64,000 nucleotides of DNA. It comes from Ketobacter alkanivorans (lineage in GTDB: Bacteria; Pseudomonadota; Gammaproteobacteria; Pseudomonadales; Ketobacteraceae). The position numbers were made by a program, and so were the translations under genes. The stretch is taken from NCBI RefSeq assembly GCF_002863865.1, contig NZ_CP022684.1:2881501-2945500 (forward strand). The letters are read 5' to 3'. This document shows positions 1 to 7,750 of this stretch, in pieces (positions within the stretch are counted from its first letter, which is position 1; every line of letters starts with the position of its first letter). The notes below the pieces were generated by a model. That model did not search any database and was not told the origin of the DNA. It saw only the letters and a program-made list of their open reading frames with translations.

Positions 1-899
1 TGCATCGCTTCAACAACAGGTTTCCAGCAAGCTTCTGCCTCAAAGTGTTGATCAGTTTGATGTTGATGATTGTGCCTTGGGTAGCCAATGCACAATCTGC
101 GGACTGGGTTCCAGTATCCAGTGAAAAACTGATTCAGCTGCCGGCGAGTTACCTCGATCGCTATGTGGAGCAGGATTTTCGTAGATCGTCCCTTGCCCAA
201 AGCGTGGACGCTGCTAACAGTGCAATGGATGCGCAGTTATCTCGCATGACTTCACTGCGGGATCGTCTGGCTAGTGCACAGAAACATGAACAAATAGATT
301 TGCGACATCAATTGCTGTTGGCGAAGTCGGAATACATTGATGCAGTGGAAGAAAAGCAGCGATTGGATCGCCGTGCGCTAGATAAAAAGTCCACGCTCTA
401 TCAGGGCGTACTAAGGGCAATGCTGAAAGATCAGCGAAGTAGAAATGACCCAGTCAGTGTTACGCTGGTATCTCAGCAGAAGGCAGCACGGGAGCGCATG
501 CAGCGTTCGGTTGCAGTGGTAAATGAAGTGCTGGATGCAGAACCGGGTTTTAAACCTTCCCAGTATTCAGAACAGTATCGGGAAAACCTTGCCAGAGTGG
601 AAGCGCTCAAATCTGCTATTGCCGAGCATGTAGCAAATGCGTCGCCGCTGATTAATGGCGAAGATGTATCAAGAGAGGAGTTTGTACGCTTTCTGTTGGC
701 GAATGTTGAATCAGAGCGAGCTTTGTTGGATCAGGAACAGCTGATGTTGGGATATATGGCGCGACTGGTTGCATTGGATGCTCATGGGTTAGAGCAGGAG
801 TTGATGTTAGGTGAGCATAATGACGCTGAAGTATTGGGCGCCGGAGCCAAATCAGAGCGCTTGGCCAAAGCGTCCGAACTGTTTGTTGATCAATATTAA
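1..899 (+). CDS. Exported coiled-coil protein of unknown function (5' edge of window)
   Basis: The open frame runs back to the window edge, where bases 1-2 (tg) complete a codon whose first base lies outside. An ATG there would give a charged n-region (HRFNNR) before the hydrophobic stretch VLISLMLMIVPWVANAQS, a normal signal peptide ending at about A-N-A; a GTG at 45 would lack that charged part. The mature protein (about 265 residues) is almost entirely helical, with heptad-like stretches rich in Gln, Arg, Glu and Leu, and no cysteine. It is probably a periplasmic coiled-coil protein. It is the first visible gene of a same-strand series reaching 10017; the next gene starts 17 bases downstream. 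Its position ahead of an ExbB-like gene recalls DUF3450 proteins ahead of TonB2-type systems, but I cannot show homology. Function unknown. Confidence 0.75.
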   Translation, partial: HRFNNRFPASFCLKVLISLMLMIVPWVANAQSADWVPVSSEKLIQLPASYLDRYVEQDFRRSSLAQSVDAANSAMDAQLSRMTSLRDRLASAQKHEQIDLRHQLLLAKSEYIDAVEEKQRLDRRALDKKSTLYQGVLRAMLKDQRSRNDPVSVTLVSQQKAARERMQRSVAVVNEVLDAEPGFKPSQYSEQYRENLARVEALKSAIAEHVANASPLINGEDVSREEFVRFLLANVESERALLDQEQLMLGYMARLVALDAHGLEQELMLGEHNDAEVLGAGAKSERLAKASELFVDQY

Positions 900-916
900 A
901 ATACGGGATACCCAAC

Positions 917-1303
917 ATGTATAAGATGATTCTGATCATAACACTGGCTTTGGCCAGCATCCCTTTTGCTCAGGCCGCAGATCTGCGCAGCCTCGAAAAC
1001 CTCGAACGAGAGCGTGCGCGTATGCTGAGTCTTGCACTGTCTCATGATATGGAAAGTGTACAAAGGGAGCAGCGGCTTAAAGCCATGTTGCGAACCCTTG
1101 TTGATCTTGAGCGTATGGTGCTACGAGACGACCGGCTGCTGGGTGTTGCCGACCCTAAAGTGAGGCGTGCATTCAAACACTATGAACTAACGTTTGTCAG
1201 TCATGCTTCTATGGAAGCGCAGCAGCAGGTCGTCGATTTCTGGCTTGAGCAACAAGGTTTGAGTACGGATCGGATTCTGTCTGCCAAGGCAGGCTTGCGA
1301 TGA
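917..1303 (+). CDS. Small exported helical protein, unknown
   Basis: This 128-residue protein begins with a clear signal peptide (MYKMILIITLALASIPFAQA, cleavage after A-Q-A). The mature part is about 108 residues, helical and highly charged, with no cysteine or catalytic motif. Its TGA stop overlaps the ATG of the membrane protein at 1300 by four bases (ATGA), so the two are translationally coupled. It is probably a periplasmic accessory factor of the ExbB-like channel encoded next. I do not recognise a family. Confidence 0.7.
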   Translation: MYKMILIITLALASIPFAQAADLRSLENLERERARMLSLALSHDMESVQREQRLKAMLRTLVDLERMVLRDDRLLGVADPKVRRAFKHYELTFVSHASMEAQQQVVDFWLEQQGLSTDRILSAKAGLR

Positions 1304-1824
1304 GTGTGAAAGTGAACGTGCAGAGACAAGATTTGGCGGGGTGGTTGATCAGGCCTGGCCGAGTATTGTTCTACCTTGGCGGCACAATAGTAATTGCCCT
1401 TGCTCTGGCCAGTTACCTGACTGAGACGGACACGGAACAGGTGTTGCTGTGGCTCAGGCAGGTATTTACTTCCAGTTTCATCGTGATGTTTTTGGTGTTG
1501 GTGTTTGCCGGTGTGTACGGACTGATCCGGCTCGATGGCTCTGAGGAGGACGCGTTCTGGCGGGAGTGCACGCTGCAAGCAGCAAACGGAATAGCTACGT
1601 TGGCGCTTACGTTTACCTTGTTGGGGATCAGCCTGGGGATTGGGGGATTGGCCCAACACAGCATCAGTGTTGACACTGTGCCAGGCCTTATTCAGGAGTT
1701 AACCGGACATTTTTCTACCGCTTTTATGACAACGGTCGTTGGTCTGCCTGTGGCGACGCTATTACGTTCGGTGGCATCGATTCGCTCAATTCGTTTGCAA
1801 CTCGATTGGAGGAGAAACAGATGA
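1300..1824 (+). CDS. MotA/TolQ/ExbB-like proton channel subunit
   Basis: The product is a 174-residue inner-membrane protein with four hydrophobic segments at roughly residues 22-40, 58-77, 95-118 and 138-158. The last two resemble the conserved core of the ExbB/TolQ/MotA family: a Thr/Gly-rich helix (TLALTFTLLGISLGIGGLA, about 99-118), then a helix starting STAFMTTVVGLPVAT (139-153), like the family's ALLTTAAGLAVAIP pattern. In known members this subunit forms a pentamer around two ExbD/TolR/MotB helices and uses proton flow to drive work in the periplasm. The protein is shorter than typical ExbB (about 230-240) and has an extra N-terminal helix. Start and stop overlap both neighbours (ATGA at 1300 and 1821). 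The likely partner is the protein at 2167. The family call rests on pattern and topology only. Confidence 0.65.
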   Translation: MSVKVNVQRQDLAGWLIRPGRVLFYLGGTIVIALALASYLTETDTEQVLLWLRQVFTSSFIVMFLVLVFAGVYGLIRLDGSEEDAFWRECTLQAANGIATLALTFTLLGISLGIGGLAQHSISVDTVPGLIQELTGHFSTAFMTTVVGLPVATLLRSVASIRSIRLQLDWRRNR

Positions 1825-2159
1825 TTATTCGATTGTTCCTATTGATGGTGCTGGTAGCAGTAGGGTATCTGATGACTGCGTCACCGATGAATGTGTCTGA
1901 GTGGGCCAGGAAACTGAACAGCTCCGATGGGTTCCAGGCTGAACCTGAGCGAACGGAACAGCTGCAGTCGATTCAACAAGAGTTGGCGCTTATCAAACAG
2001 CAGTATGCGGAGCTTAAGCTTGCTTTATTAACAGAGAACACAAAAAGCGCCGAATATATCGAGCAGAATACGGATTTCCATGCCCAGCATCAGCGGCCCC
2101 AGGAGCTGCTTGAACTGGCCGAGCGCATGGAGCTTCGTGCGATTGAATTTGGCCGTTGA
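1821..2159 (+). CDS. Small membrane-anchored coiled-coil protein
   Basis: The ATG at 1821 overlaps the previous TGA (ATGA) and follows a GGAGG ribosome site at about 1808, so it is preferred over an ATG at 1806. The 112-residue product has one N-terminal membrane helix (about residues 3-22) and a periplasmic part with a predicted coiled coil (TEQLQSIQQELALIKQQYAEL). The helix contains no acidic residue, which argues against it being the ExbD-type channel partner. It may be a small structural subunit of the channel complex. No family recognised. Confidence 0.65.
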   Translation: MIIRLFLLMVLVAVGYLMTASPMNVSEWARKLNSSDGFQAEPERTEQLQSIQQELALIKQQYAELKLALLTENTKSAEYIEQNTDFHAQHQRPQELLELAERMELRAIEFGR

Positions 2160-2166
2160 AAGTGTG

Positions 2167-2844
2167 ATGCACAGGCTGCTGGATGGGATAATTGCTGTTG
2201 CAACACTGGTGATTATCGCAATGACAGCAGTGCACCCCGTTAGACAGGAGCCGCCGCCAGACAAGCACAAAACTACAGCGCCCGTACATAGGGGGCCAAC
2301 ATTGGAGCAGTCGGTATTATTCACAACAATTCCATTGCCCCCACCGCCACCCAGCGGTGAAATCACTGAATCGAATCTGAATCTGCCCACAAGACACGAT
2401 AAGAATGGGCCGCACATAGAGTGGGGCTGGCCAGATAGCGCAGTAGAACAAGATGAGCTTTATCATTATCTACGGCGTTGCGCTGGCATGGAACTGGCGC
2501 TGCTCAGTGCGGGACAGATCGTGCGAATAACCAGCCAGAAAGATTCGGTGCCGATAAGCAGTGCAGTTCGGATCATCAAGGGAAGGCCGAGCCCTGCTGA
2601 GCAGCGCTTAGTGCCCCAGATCAGGGCAAGGGGAGCACCAGTCCGACTGTTTTCGGCTCAGTTTGATCAATATTTGATCCGGCAATTGCAGCAAGTGTAC
2701 GGTCAATCTTTACGCGATGCTGATCGAATATCGGGCCGCTATCAACGAGCAGGAAAACATTGGAATCTGAATATGCTAACCGTGAATGGCCGTAGAGTAG
2801 GCGGGGAAATCCCCTTGAAATATGCTTGTATTAGTAGTCGCTGA
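2167..2844 (+). CDS. ExbD/MotB-like single-pass membrane protein with proline-rich linker
   Basis: The frame is open from 2080, but the first start giving a proper membrane anchor is ATG 2167 (GTG 2164 is an alternative), seven bases after the previous gene. The 225-residue product starts MHRLLDGIIAVATLVIIAMT: one hydrophobic helix with Asp6 at its cytoplasmic edge. This recalls the I-D-V-x-L-L-I-I-F helix of ExbD/TolR, in which the Asp carries the proton. Proline-rich segments follow (EPPPDK; PLPPPPPSGE), as expected for a periplasm-spanning linker, and then a mixed C-terminal domain of about 150 residues. No TonB C-terminal signature or OmpA-like peptidoglycan domain is visible. With the ExbB-like gene at 1300 it could form an energised channel; this is an inference from one residue and the topology. 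Confidence 0.6.
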   Translation: MHRLLDGIIAVATLVIIAMTAVHPVRQEPPPDKHKTTAPVHRGPTLEQSVLFTTIPLPPPPPSGEITESNLNLPTRHDKNGPHIEWGWPDSAVEQDELYHYLRRCAGMELALLSAGQIVRITSQKDSVPISSAVRIIKGRPSPAEQRLVPQIRARGAPVRLFSAQFDQYLIRQLQQVYGQSLRDADRISGRYQRAGKHWNLNMLTVNGRRVGGEIPLKYACISSR

Positions 2845-3021
2845 TGTTTGGTTGAGGGGTTGTCAACCCAGGCCGTGGTTGCGACACTATCCAGCGATAC
2901 TTAGTAGAAAGCCATAAGAGGGAAGTATGAAATTCTCCAGGCAGGTTCTTGGCCAGTAGAAAAACTGCCCTAGCCTGTTCATAGTCAATCGAGACCATCA
3001 AAATCGAATAGGAAGCGAACC

Positions 3022-3936
3022 ATGAATATCTTACGAACACTTTGTGCCAGCATCGTTGCCCTGTGTGTATTGGCCTTCAGTGCGCCGTTGTTGGCTGGGG
3101 ATAACCCGAATTTATTAGTGATGGGGGAGGATGGTGACAAGGACACAGTGCCCCGTAGCAGTCGCGTATTTAAGCGAGTGCTGGATGCATTGAACGAAGA
3201 GATGCACAACGCCGGATTTAATATGTACGACGAAACTGCGATAACTCTGGGGGACTTTGCGCAGGGTCGTTCACGTCGTACTGACGCTGAGATTATAGAC
3301 GTTGCCCGCTCTGTGCGCAGACCTCCTATAGATGTGGCGGTGATCTTTCAGATTTATGCCAGTGCCAAGCCCTTGGATCATACAACTAAAGTAAAGGTAC
3401 GTATCAGCGGCCGCATGCTGAACGTAAAAACCGGCCAACGCTTGGGCAACTTCGAGGTGGATACACCCCAGGAGTGGAATGCAGAGCCGGAGTGCAATCG
3501 TGAATGTATTCTGGAAGTGGTAGGCAATTACAGTAAAACCATTGCTGCAGATCTTGGTGCTGTGTTGGCTGAAAAACTGGCGTGGATGGTCGAAGGTGAC
3601 AGTGATGGCAGCGCTGCCACAGGTGAAAGTCAGTTACCGATGGCGTTTAACTTAATATTTGATGGCTTTACCCCAGATGACATGTTGTCCATCGAGGAAT
3701 ATATAGTCATTTTCTCTGGCTACAAATCACATCGCCCTGTGTACAGTTCTGCTCGTCGTTCAGAGATCTGGTATGAATCCACTATAAAGTCAGCGAAGTT
3801 AAATCGTAATCTGCAAAAAATGTTAAAGGAGCTGGATCTGAGCGGTATGGTTCAGTTTGCAGGTAATACCTACAGTGTTAAGAAAATTGCCCGTCGTAAT
3901 GAAACCAAAAAGCCCGATACCAAAGATGGTTGGTAA
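3022..3936 (+). CDS. Exported protein with CsgG/TolB-N-like pattern and CNxxC motif
   Basis: The ATG at 3022 follows an AGGAAG ribosome site. The 304-residue product carries a signal peptide (about residues 1-25, ending PLLA). The mature part starts with an alternating strand/helix pattern (LLVMGEDG..., a long helix, GFNMYDETAITLGDFA, then DVAVIFQIYAS and KVKVRISGRMLNVKTGQRLG). This resembles the nucleotide-free alpha/beta fold seen in CsgG/TolB-N/LPP20-type periplasmic proteins. Cys158 and Cys162 form a C-N-R-E-C motif that recurs as C-N-Q-A-C in the next gene, so the two are probably paralogues with a disulfide. The C-terminal 100 residues form a second domain. It is separated from the previous gene by 177 bases, so a promoter may lie there. 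Function unknown. Confidence 0.7.
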   Translation: MNILRTLCASIVALCVLAFSAPLLAGDNPNLLVMGEDGDKDTVPRSSRVFKRVLDALNEEMHNAGFNMYDETAITLGDFAQGRSRRTDAEIIDVARSVRRPPIDVAVIFQIYASAKPLDHTTKVKVRISGRMLNVKTGQRLGNFEVDTPQEWNAEPECNRECILEVVGNYSKTIAADLGAVLAEKLAWMVEGDSDGSAATGESQLPMAFNLIFDGFTPDDMLSIEEYIVIFSGYKSHRPVYSSARRSEIWYESTIKSAKLNRNLQKMLKELDLSGMVQFAGNTYSVKKIARRNETKKPDTKDGW

Positions 3937-3966
3937 TGCCTGGCTACGTAGCTAAATTGGGGAACG

Positions 3967-4683
3967 ATGATGCGTAATGTCTATTTAGTACTGTTGTTAG
4001 CGGGGCTGATGATTTCTGCTGGTTGTGCCACTAAGTCTCCGGCCACAGAGCCATTACTCTGGACGCCCACTAATCCTGAGCGCGCAGTGGTGGTGTTTGT
4101 AGATGATCACATTGACAACAGTCTGGAGCGTGATGAGGATTTGGTTCTTCAATTGCAGCGGCGCTCAGTCAGTGAGCTGCAGCAATATCAATATGACGTA
4201 ACAGAAAGTGATCGTTTAACACAGACATTTCTGAATCATGCTGGGCGCAGAACCGGCAGTGAAGTGGCTGATAGTCTGGCAATGTTGGAGGGTTGGGGAT
4301 TTGCAGTGGCGCATGTGTTCTCTTTGCACTCAGAAAACACCGCGCAGTATCGAAAGGTTTGGCTCAGTGTCAACAGTACGCTGTATGACGTTCAAGAACA
4401 GCGCATTATTCAGCGTTGGGAACAACCAATGCTGCGTCATGTGGTGGTTGCGGCTGATTGTAATCAAGCGTGCACTGAGCAATCTATCTTGCCTCGCGCA
4501 GAGGAGCTTATGGTGAACATCGCCGAGCGTACTCATCGGGCAATTAGGGAATATCATCATCCTGCTGAATACAAAGCACCACCTGCAAGAAAGCCGCCAC
4601 CAAAACCTCCGGCGAAAATACCGGATGATGTTCCCGAGCCGAGATCGTCTGAAAAAGGTCAATGGAACACCATTAATTTCTAG
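3967..4683 (+). CDS. Lipoprotein, paralogue of the preceding exported protein
   Basis: The 238-residue product has a lipoprotein signal ending I-S-A-G-C (Cys20), so it should be lipid-anchored. The mature part runs AVVVFVDDHID, a helix, YQYDVTESDRLT, then FAVAHVFSLHS and KVWLSVNSTLYDVQEQRI. This is the same order of elements as in the protein at 3022, followed by the matching C-N-Q-A-C motif (Cys165, Cys169). The C-terminus is a proline/lysine-rich tail (about residues 200-228) that probably spans or contacts the cell wall. A second ATG at 3970 is an equally possible start. It lies 30 bases after the previous gene and is probably in the same operon. Function unknown. Confidence 0.7.
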   Translation: MMRNVYLVLLLAGLMISAGCATKSPATEPLLWTPTNPERAVVVFVDDHIDNSLERDEDLVLQLQRRSVSELQQYQYDVTESDRLTQTFLNHAGRRTGSEVADSLAMLEGWGFAVAHVFSLHSENTAQYRKVWLSVNSTLYDVQEQRIIQRWEQPMLRHVVVAADCNQACTEQSILPRAEELMVNIAERTHRAIREYHHPAEYKAPPARKPPPKPPAKIPDDVPEPRSSEKGQWNTINF

Positions 4684-4736
4684 CGGCTCTACCACGACGG
4701 CGCACGCGTCAAACTGAAAAAAGTACTGGGCAAAGT

Positions 4737-5942
4737 ATGAGTAACACACGAACCAAATGGATGTTGTGGATCAGCTTGGTGTTGATCATGCAAAGTGCCT
4801 GTTGGAGCCAGGCAGCGCAACAGCAAACCGATCTGGAGCGGCCACTTGTCGCATGGGCGGGCTTATCGCTGTCTGGTTCGAGCAACAAACTGGATATCTT
4901 GTATCCCAGAGTAATGAAATATCAGGTGCGGGCTAATCAGTTGTTATATAGCACGCTAAAAGGAGTGCGGCCCGAATACTACCAGCTGGTTACAGACGAT
5001 AAGGTGGATCTGCGCAAGGGTAATAGCCTTGCGATGACGCTGATGGTGGACAGTGAAAATGTCGTGGTTAGACAATTAGCCGGTTTACACCAAGCAGTAG
5101 TAGAAATCTCGGCCAGTGTGCTGGTTTATGATGTGGCCAGTGATGAAAAAGCAGTAGTGGCTTCGTTTCCAGTGGGGTTGGGTCCTTACGTAGAAACCTA
5201 TGAGCACAGTGCGCCTACGCCGCAACAGCTGGATCGTTTGGTGGAGGGATATTTGTTTGGGGGGTTAAGCAATCTTGAAGCCGGTCTAATCGAAACTGCC
5301 ATCAGTAACATGCAGTCAGCTGATATCAAATATCGATATGCCGCGAAGATTGGAATTGGCTCAGTAGCAATTGCCGAAGAGGCTGCGGCACTGATGGCGC
5401 CCAACTTCGGTTCTGATCAGAATGTAATGGAAGCCTATATTGCCAGACAAACAGCACGTTTATTATCAACCAGTCAGAAGGTGTCAGTTATTCCCTATAG
5501 AGTAGATAGTGCTGTGGCTCAGATGGTGCTGCGATTTACTGGAAAGAAAACCACGGTGCTGTTGGAGCTGCCTGAACCTGATTATCAACTATCTGTAAAT
5601 GTTGAGCGCTTTGCACGTAAGTTGACTCAGGAAAACAAGCATGAACAACTTTTTGTTTATGCGGCCAGGGCAACGATCGGTATTGATGATGATTTTGGCG
5701 ATCAGGTATACCAGGAATCGATGAAGAACTATGTACATAAAAAGATACTGCGTTCGCAACCAAACATTAATGAATGGGTTGTGTATCGTGGTGCGCTGGA
5801 GAACCTGACACTGACATTCTTCCAGCAGCTGGCTGCGCCCCAGGCAGGCTGGTTCAATTTGCAAGGTTTTGAGGGAGATCAGCGTAAGCAAGTGCAGTCA
5901 GATTTGCTGGCTGCCGCCGAGGTTTTGGAGCAATGTCGATGA
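4737..5942 (+). CDS. Exported protein of unknown function
   Basis: The product has 401 residues with an N-terminal signal sequence (about 1-26; TKWMLWISLVLIMQSACWSQA). The cysteine in QSAC does not form a convincing lipobox. The mature part is a mixed alpha/beta protein with no catalytic motif I can name; alternating strands (AVVEISASVLVYDV, KAVVASFPVGLG) resemble the neighbours at 3022 and 3967. It ends E-Q-C-R, and its TGA overlaps the next start by four bases (ATGA at 5939-5942), so it is translationally coupled to it. Probably a periplasmic subunit of the same system; no family recognised. Confidence 0.7.
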   Translation: MSNTRTKWMLWISLVLIMQSACWSQAAQQQTDLERPLVAWAGLSLSGSSNKLDILYPRVMKYQVRANQLLYSTLKGVRPEYYQLVTDDKVDLRKGNSLAMTLMVDSENVVVRQLAGLHQAVVEISASVLVYDVASDEKAVVASFPVGLGPYVETYEHSAPTPQQLDRLVEGYLFGGLSNLEAGLIETAISNMQSADIKYRYAAKIGIGSVAIAEEAAALMAPNFGSDQNVMEAYIARQTARLLSTSQKVSVIPYRVDSAVAQMVLRFTGKKTTVLLELPEPDYQLSVNVERFARKLTQENKHEQLFVYAARATIGIDDDFGDQVYQESMKNYVHKKILRSQPNINEWVVYRGALENLTLTFFQQLAAPQAGWFNLQGFEGDQRKQVQSDLLAAAEVLEQCR

Positions 5943-6829
5943 GAAGGTGGGCAATATTGTGTATGGCTGCTGTGTCCTCATGGGCTAATGCTGAAATTGT
6001 CCACTCCAAAGGATTGGCTGAGATCAGAATCAATGGCGCAAGTGCCAGTTCGCAAGAACTGGCTCAAGCAGAATTTGTGGCCAAGGAAAATTCAGTACAA
6101 CGCTTTCTTGCGGAATTCAGACCAGCAGCAGCGCAGGTGTACGCTAACTGCGGATTAACGCAGAAGAACATCGACGAAGTGGTTATTGATACTCGTACGC
6201 GTCCACCCAAAACTCGGCAGGGATTGGTGCAGGTAAAAATGCGTACCAGCATTGATCAGGTTAAGCTGGATCTGCATTTAAATTCATGCGTTAAACCCAC
6301 ATCACAACGTATTGCTATTGTGCTGGTGGCGCGTGAGCAGGCAGACACGCAGAGCCATGATACCTACAAAGCGTTTTTCGGCCAGCTTGATAAGTCTTTG
6401 GGGGCGGTGTTTGTCGCCAAGGGATTCAGCGTGGATTCGAAGCAGGATATGGAAATATTCAGCGGTGGCATTTATCGACAAGAGCGCCTGGTTCGGCAAT
6501 ATGAGCACAGTGGTCAGGTTAATTGGGAGCCAGCGCGAATAGCCGGTTTTATTACCAACGTTGATTTGTTGGTCATTGGCTACTTTGATATTGGTCGTTC
6601 TAATAGTGTGAGCACAAACAATCTAACAGAGGTGGCTGTATCAGGAACCGCTGAGATGTTCGATATGGTCGAGAATGTGGTGGTGGCATCAACGCCTAAA
6701 ATCCAATTGAATGCCGAAGCAAGAAACGAACGGGAAGCAATTAATGAAGCAGTGCAGTTGGTGGTTGAAGAGGTGGGTATTCAGCTTACGGATAAGCTAA
6801 ACGCCTATTCGCTACGGGCTGGAAAATAA
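5939..6829 (+). CDS. Exported protein with LPP20/FlgT-like N-terminal pattern
   Basis: ATG 5939 is preferred over 5933: the GGAG site at 5927-5930 is then 8 bases away and start and stop overlap as ATGA. The 296-residue product has a short signal peptide (MRRWAILCMAAVSSWANA). The mature protein begins with a strand (IVHSKGLAEIRING), a long helix and a Tyr/Cys turn, then a strand (GLVQVKMRTSIDQVKL). This pattern recalls the LPP20/FlgT N-terminal domain of flagellar and envelope proteins. A second alpha/beta unit (RIAIVLVAR..., LLVIGYFDIGRS) follows. No enzymatic residues are evident. Probably periplasmic; the family suggestion is weak. Confidence 0.65.
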   Translation: MRRWAILCMAAVSSWANAEIVHSKGLAEIRINGASASSQELAQAEFVAKENSVQRFLAEFRPAAAQVYANCGLTQKNIDEVVIDTRTRPPKTRQGLVQVKMRTSIDQVKLDLHLNSCVKPTSQRIAIVLVAREQADTQSHDTYKAFFGQLDKSLGAVFVAKGFSVDSKQDMEIFSGGIYRQERLVRQYEHSGQVNWEPARIAGFITNVDLLVIGYFDIGRSNSVSTNNLTEVAVSGTAEMFDMVENVVVASTPKIQLNAEARNEREAINEAVQLVVEEVGIQLTDKLNAYSLRAGK

Positions 6830-6852
6830 ATTTTAGAACATTGGGGAATGTT

Positions 6853-7722
6853 ATGAATAAGCTGAAGAATATTGTGATGACGATTGCCTTGTTGGGGCTG
6901 GCAAATGCAGCATCGGCGGGCTGGGGTTTTGATGATCTGAAAGAGCTGGTGCCGCTGAAAAAAACTCAAAATGATTCAGAGGTGAAAGTAGAAGAAAAAG
7001 CAGGGATAGACGCAGATAAGGCTTCTGAAGCCCAAGCTACTACGGCTGAAACACAAGCCAAGGTGCAGCAGTCCGAGGCAAAAAAGGTTGAAGCCGAAGC
7101 GAAGATGGACGTGCTTGTTGATGAGAATGAACGGGTGGTAAAACGATTGATCGCATCCTTGCTGCGGGTGGCAGAGGCGCAGGCAAATTTTGCCGAAGCT
7201 CTGGATGCCAAAGACCAGGCGGACAAGCTTCGGGCCGAAAGTAAGGCGCTGGGGGAAGCTAACTATACAGATAAGAGTGCTCTGCATCGACACGTGAAAG
7301 TGTCTAAGGCTACTAATAAGGTCATTCAAAAGAAAATCGCCTTAAATCAAGAGCTGAGCCAAGAGGGGCGAGAGCAGTTCAGTACTGGGATGTTACATTA
7401 CGTGATTGCGGTAAAAGAAACCAAAGAGATGACCGATGAAATAGGCCCGTTCTATGATGCCACCATGGCAGAGGCCAAAACGGTGCAGAGCCTGATTAAT
7501 CAAAGCAAGAATCAGAATAATGTAATTGGCTTCATCACTAATGTAAAAGACTATGCCACAAGTCGTTTCGGGAAAAAATTCGCTACCACCAAGTATCTGG
7601 TAAAAAACAGCAAAGGTTTAGCGAAGGATCATAAGGCTACCGTGAATTCAGTAGTGGAGTATGCGAGAAACAATGATATTGAGGTGCCTAAGGAAGTAGA
7701 AACGTCTTTGGACTTCATATGA
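6853..7722 (+). CDS. Exported coiled-coil protein
   Basis: The frame is open from a TTG at 6841, but ATG 6853 gives a standard signal peptide (MNKLKNIVMTIALLGLANAA, cleaved near A-S-A). The mature protein (about 265 residues) has a Lys/Glu/Ala-rich coiled coil at roughly residues 40-135 and further helices to the end, with no cysteine. Such proteins often act as periplasmic scaffolds. It lies 23 bases after the previous gene and 28 before the subtilisin-like protease gene. Function unknown. Confidence 0.7.
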   Translation: MNKLKNIVMTIALLGLANAASAGWGFDDLKELVPLKKTQNDSEVKVEEKAGIDADKASEAQATTAETQAKVQQSEAKKVEAEAKMDVLVDENERVVKRLIASLLRVAEAQANFAEALDAKDQADKLRAESKALGEANYTDKSALHRHVKVSKATNKVIQKKIALNQELSQEGREQFSTGMLHYVIAVKETKEMTDEIGPFYDATMAEAKTVQSLINQSKNQNNVIGFITNVKDYATSRFGKKFATTKYLVKNSKGLAKDHKATVNSVVEYARNNDIEVPKEVETSLDFI

Positions 7723-7750
7723 TGCCGTTGGATGCAAGAGGATAGAACTC

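Noticed and set aside
1..899. Identification of the first gene as a DUF3450 protein
   Set aside because: The position and coiled-coil nature fit, but I could not see a family signature.
2167..2844. TonB protein
   Set aside because: There is a membrane anchor and a proline-rich linker, but no TonB C-terminal domain signature.
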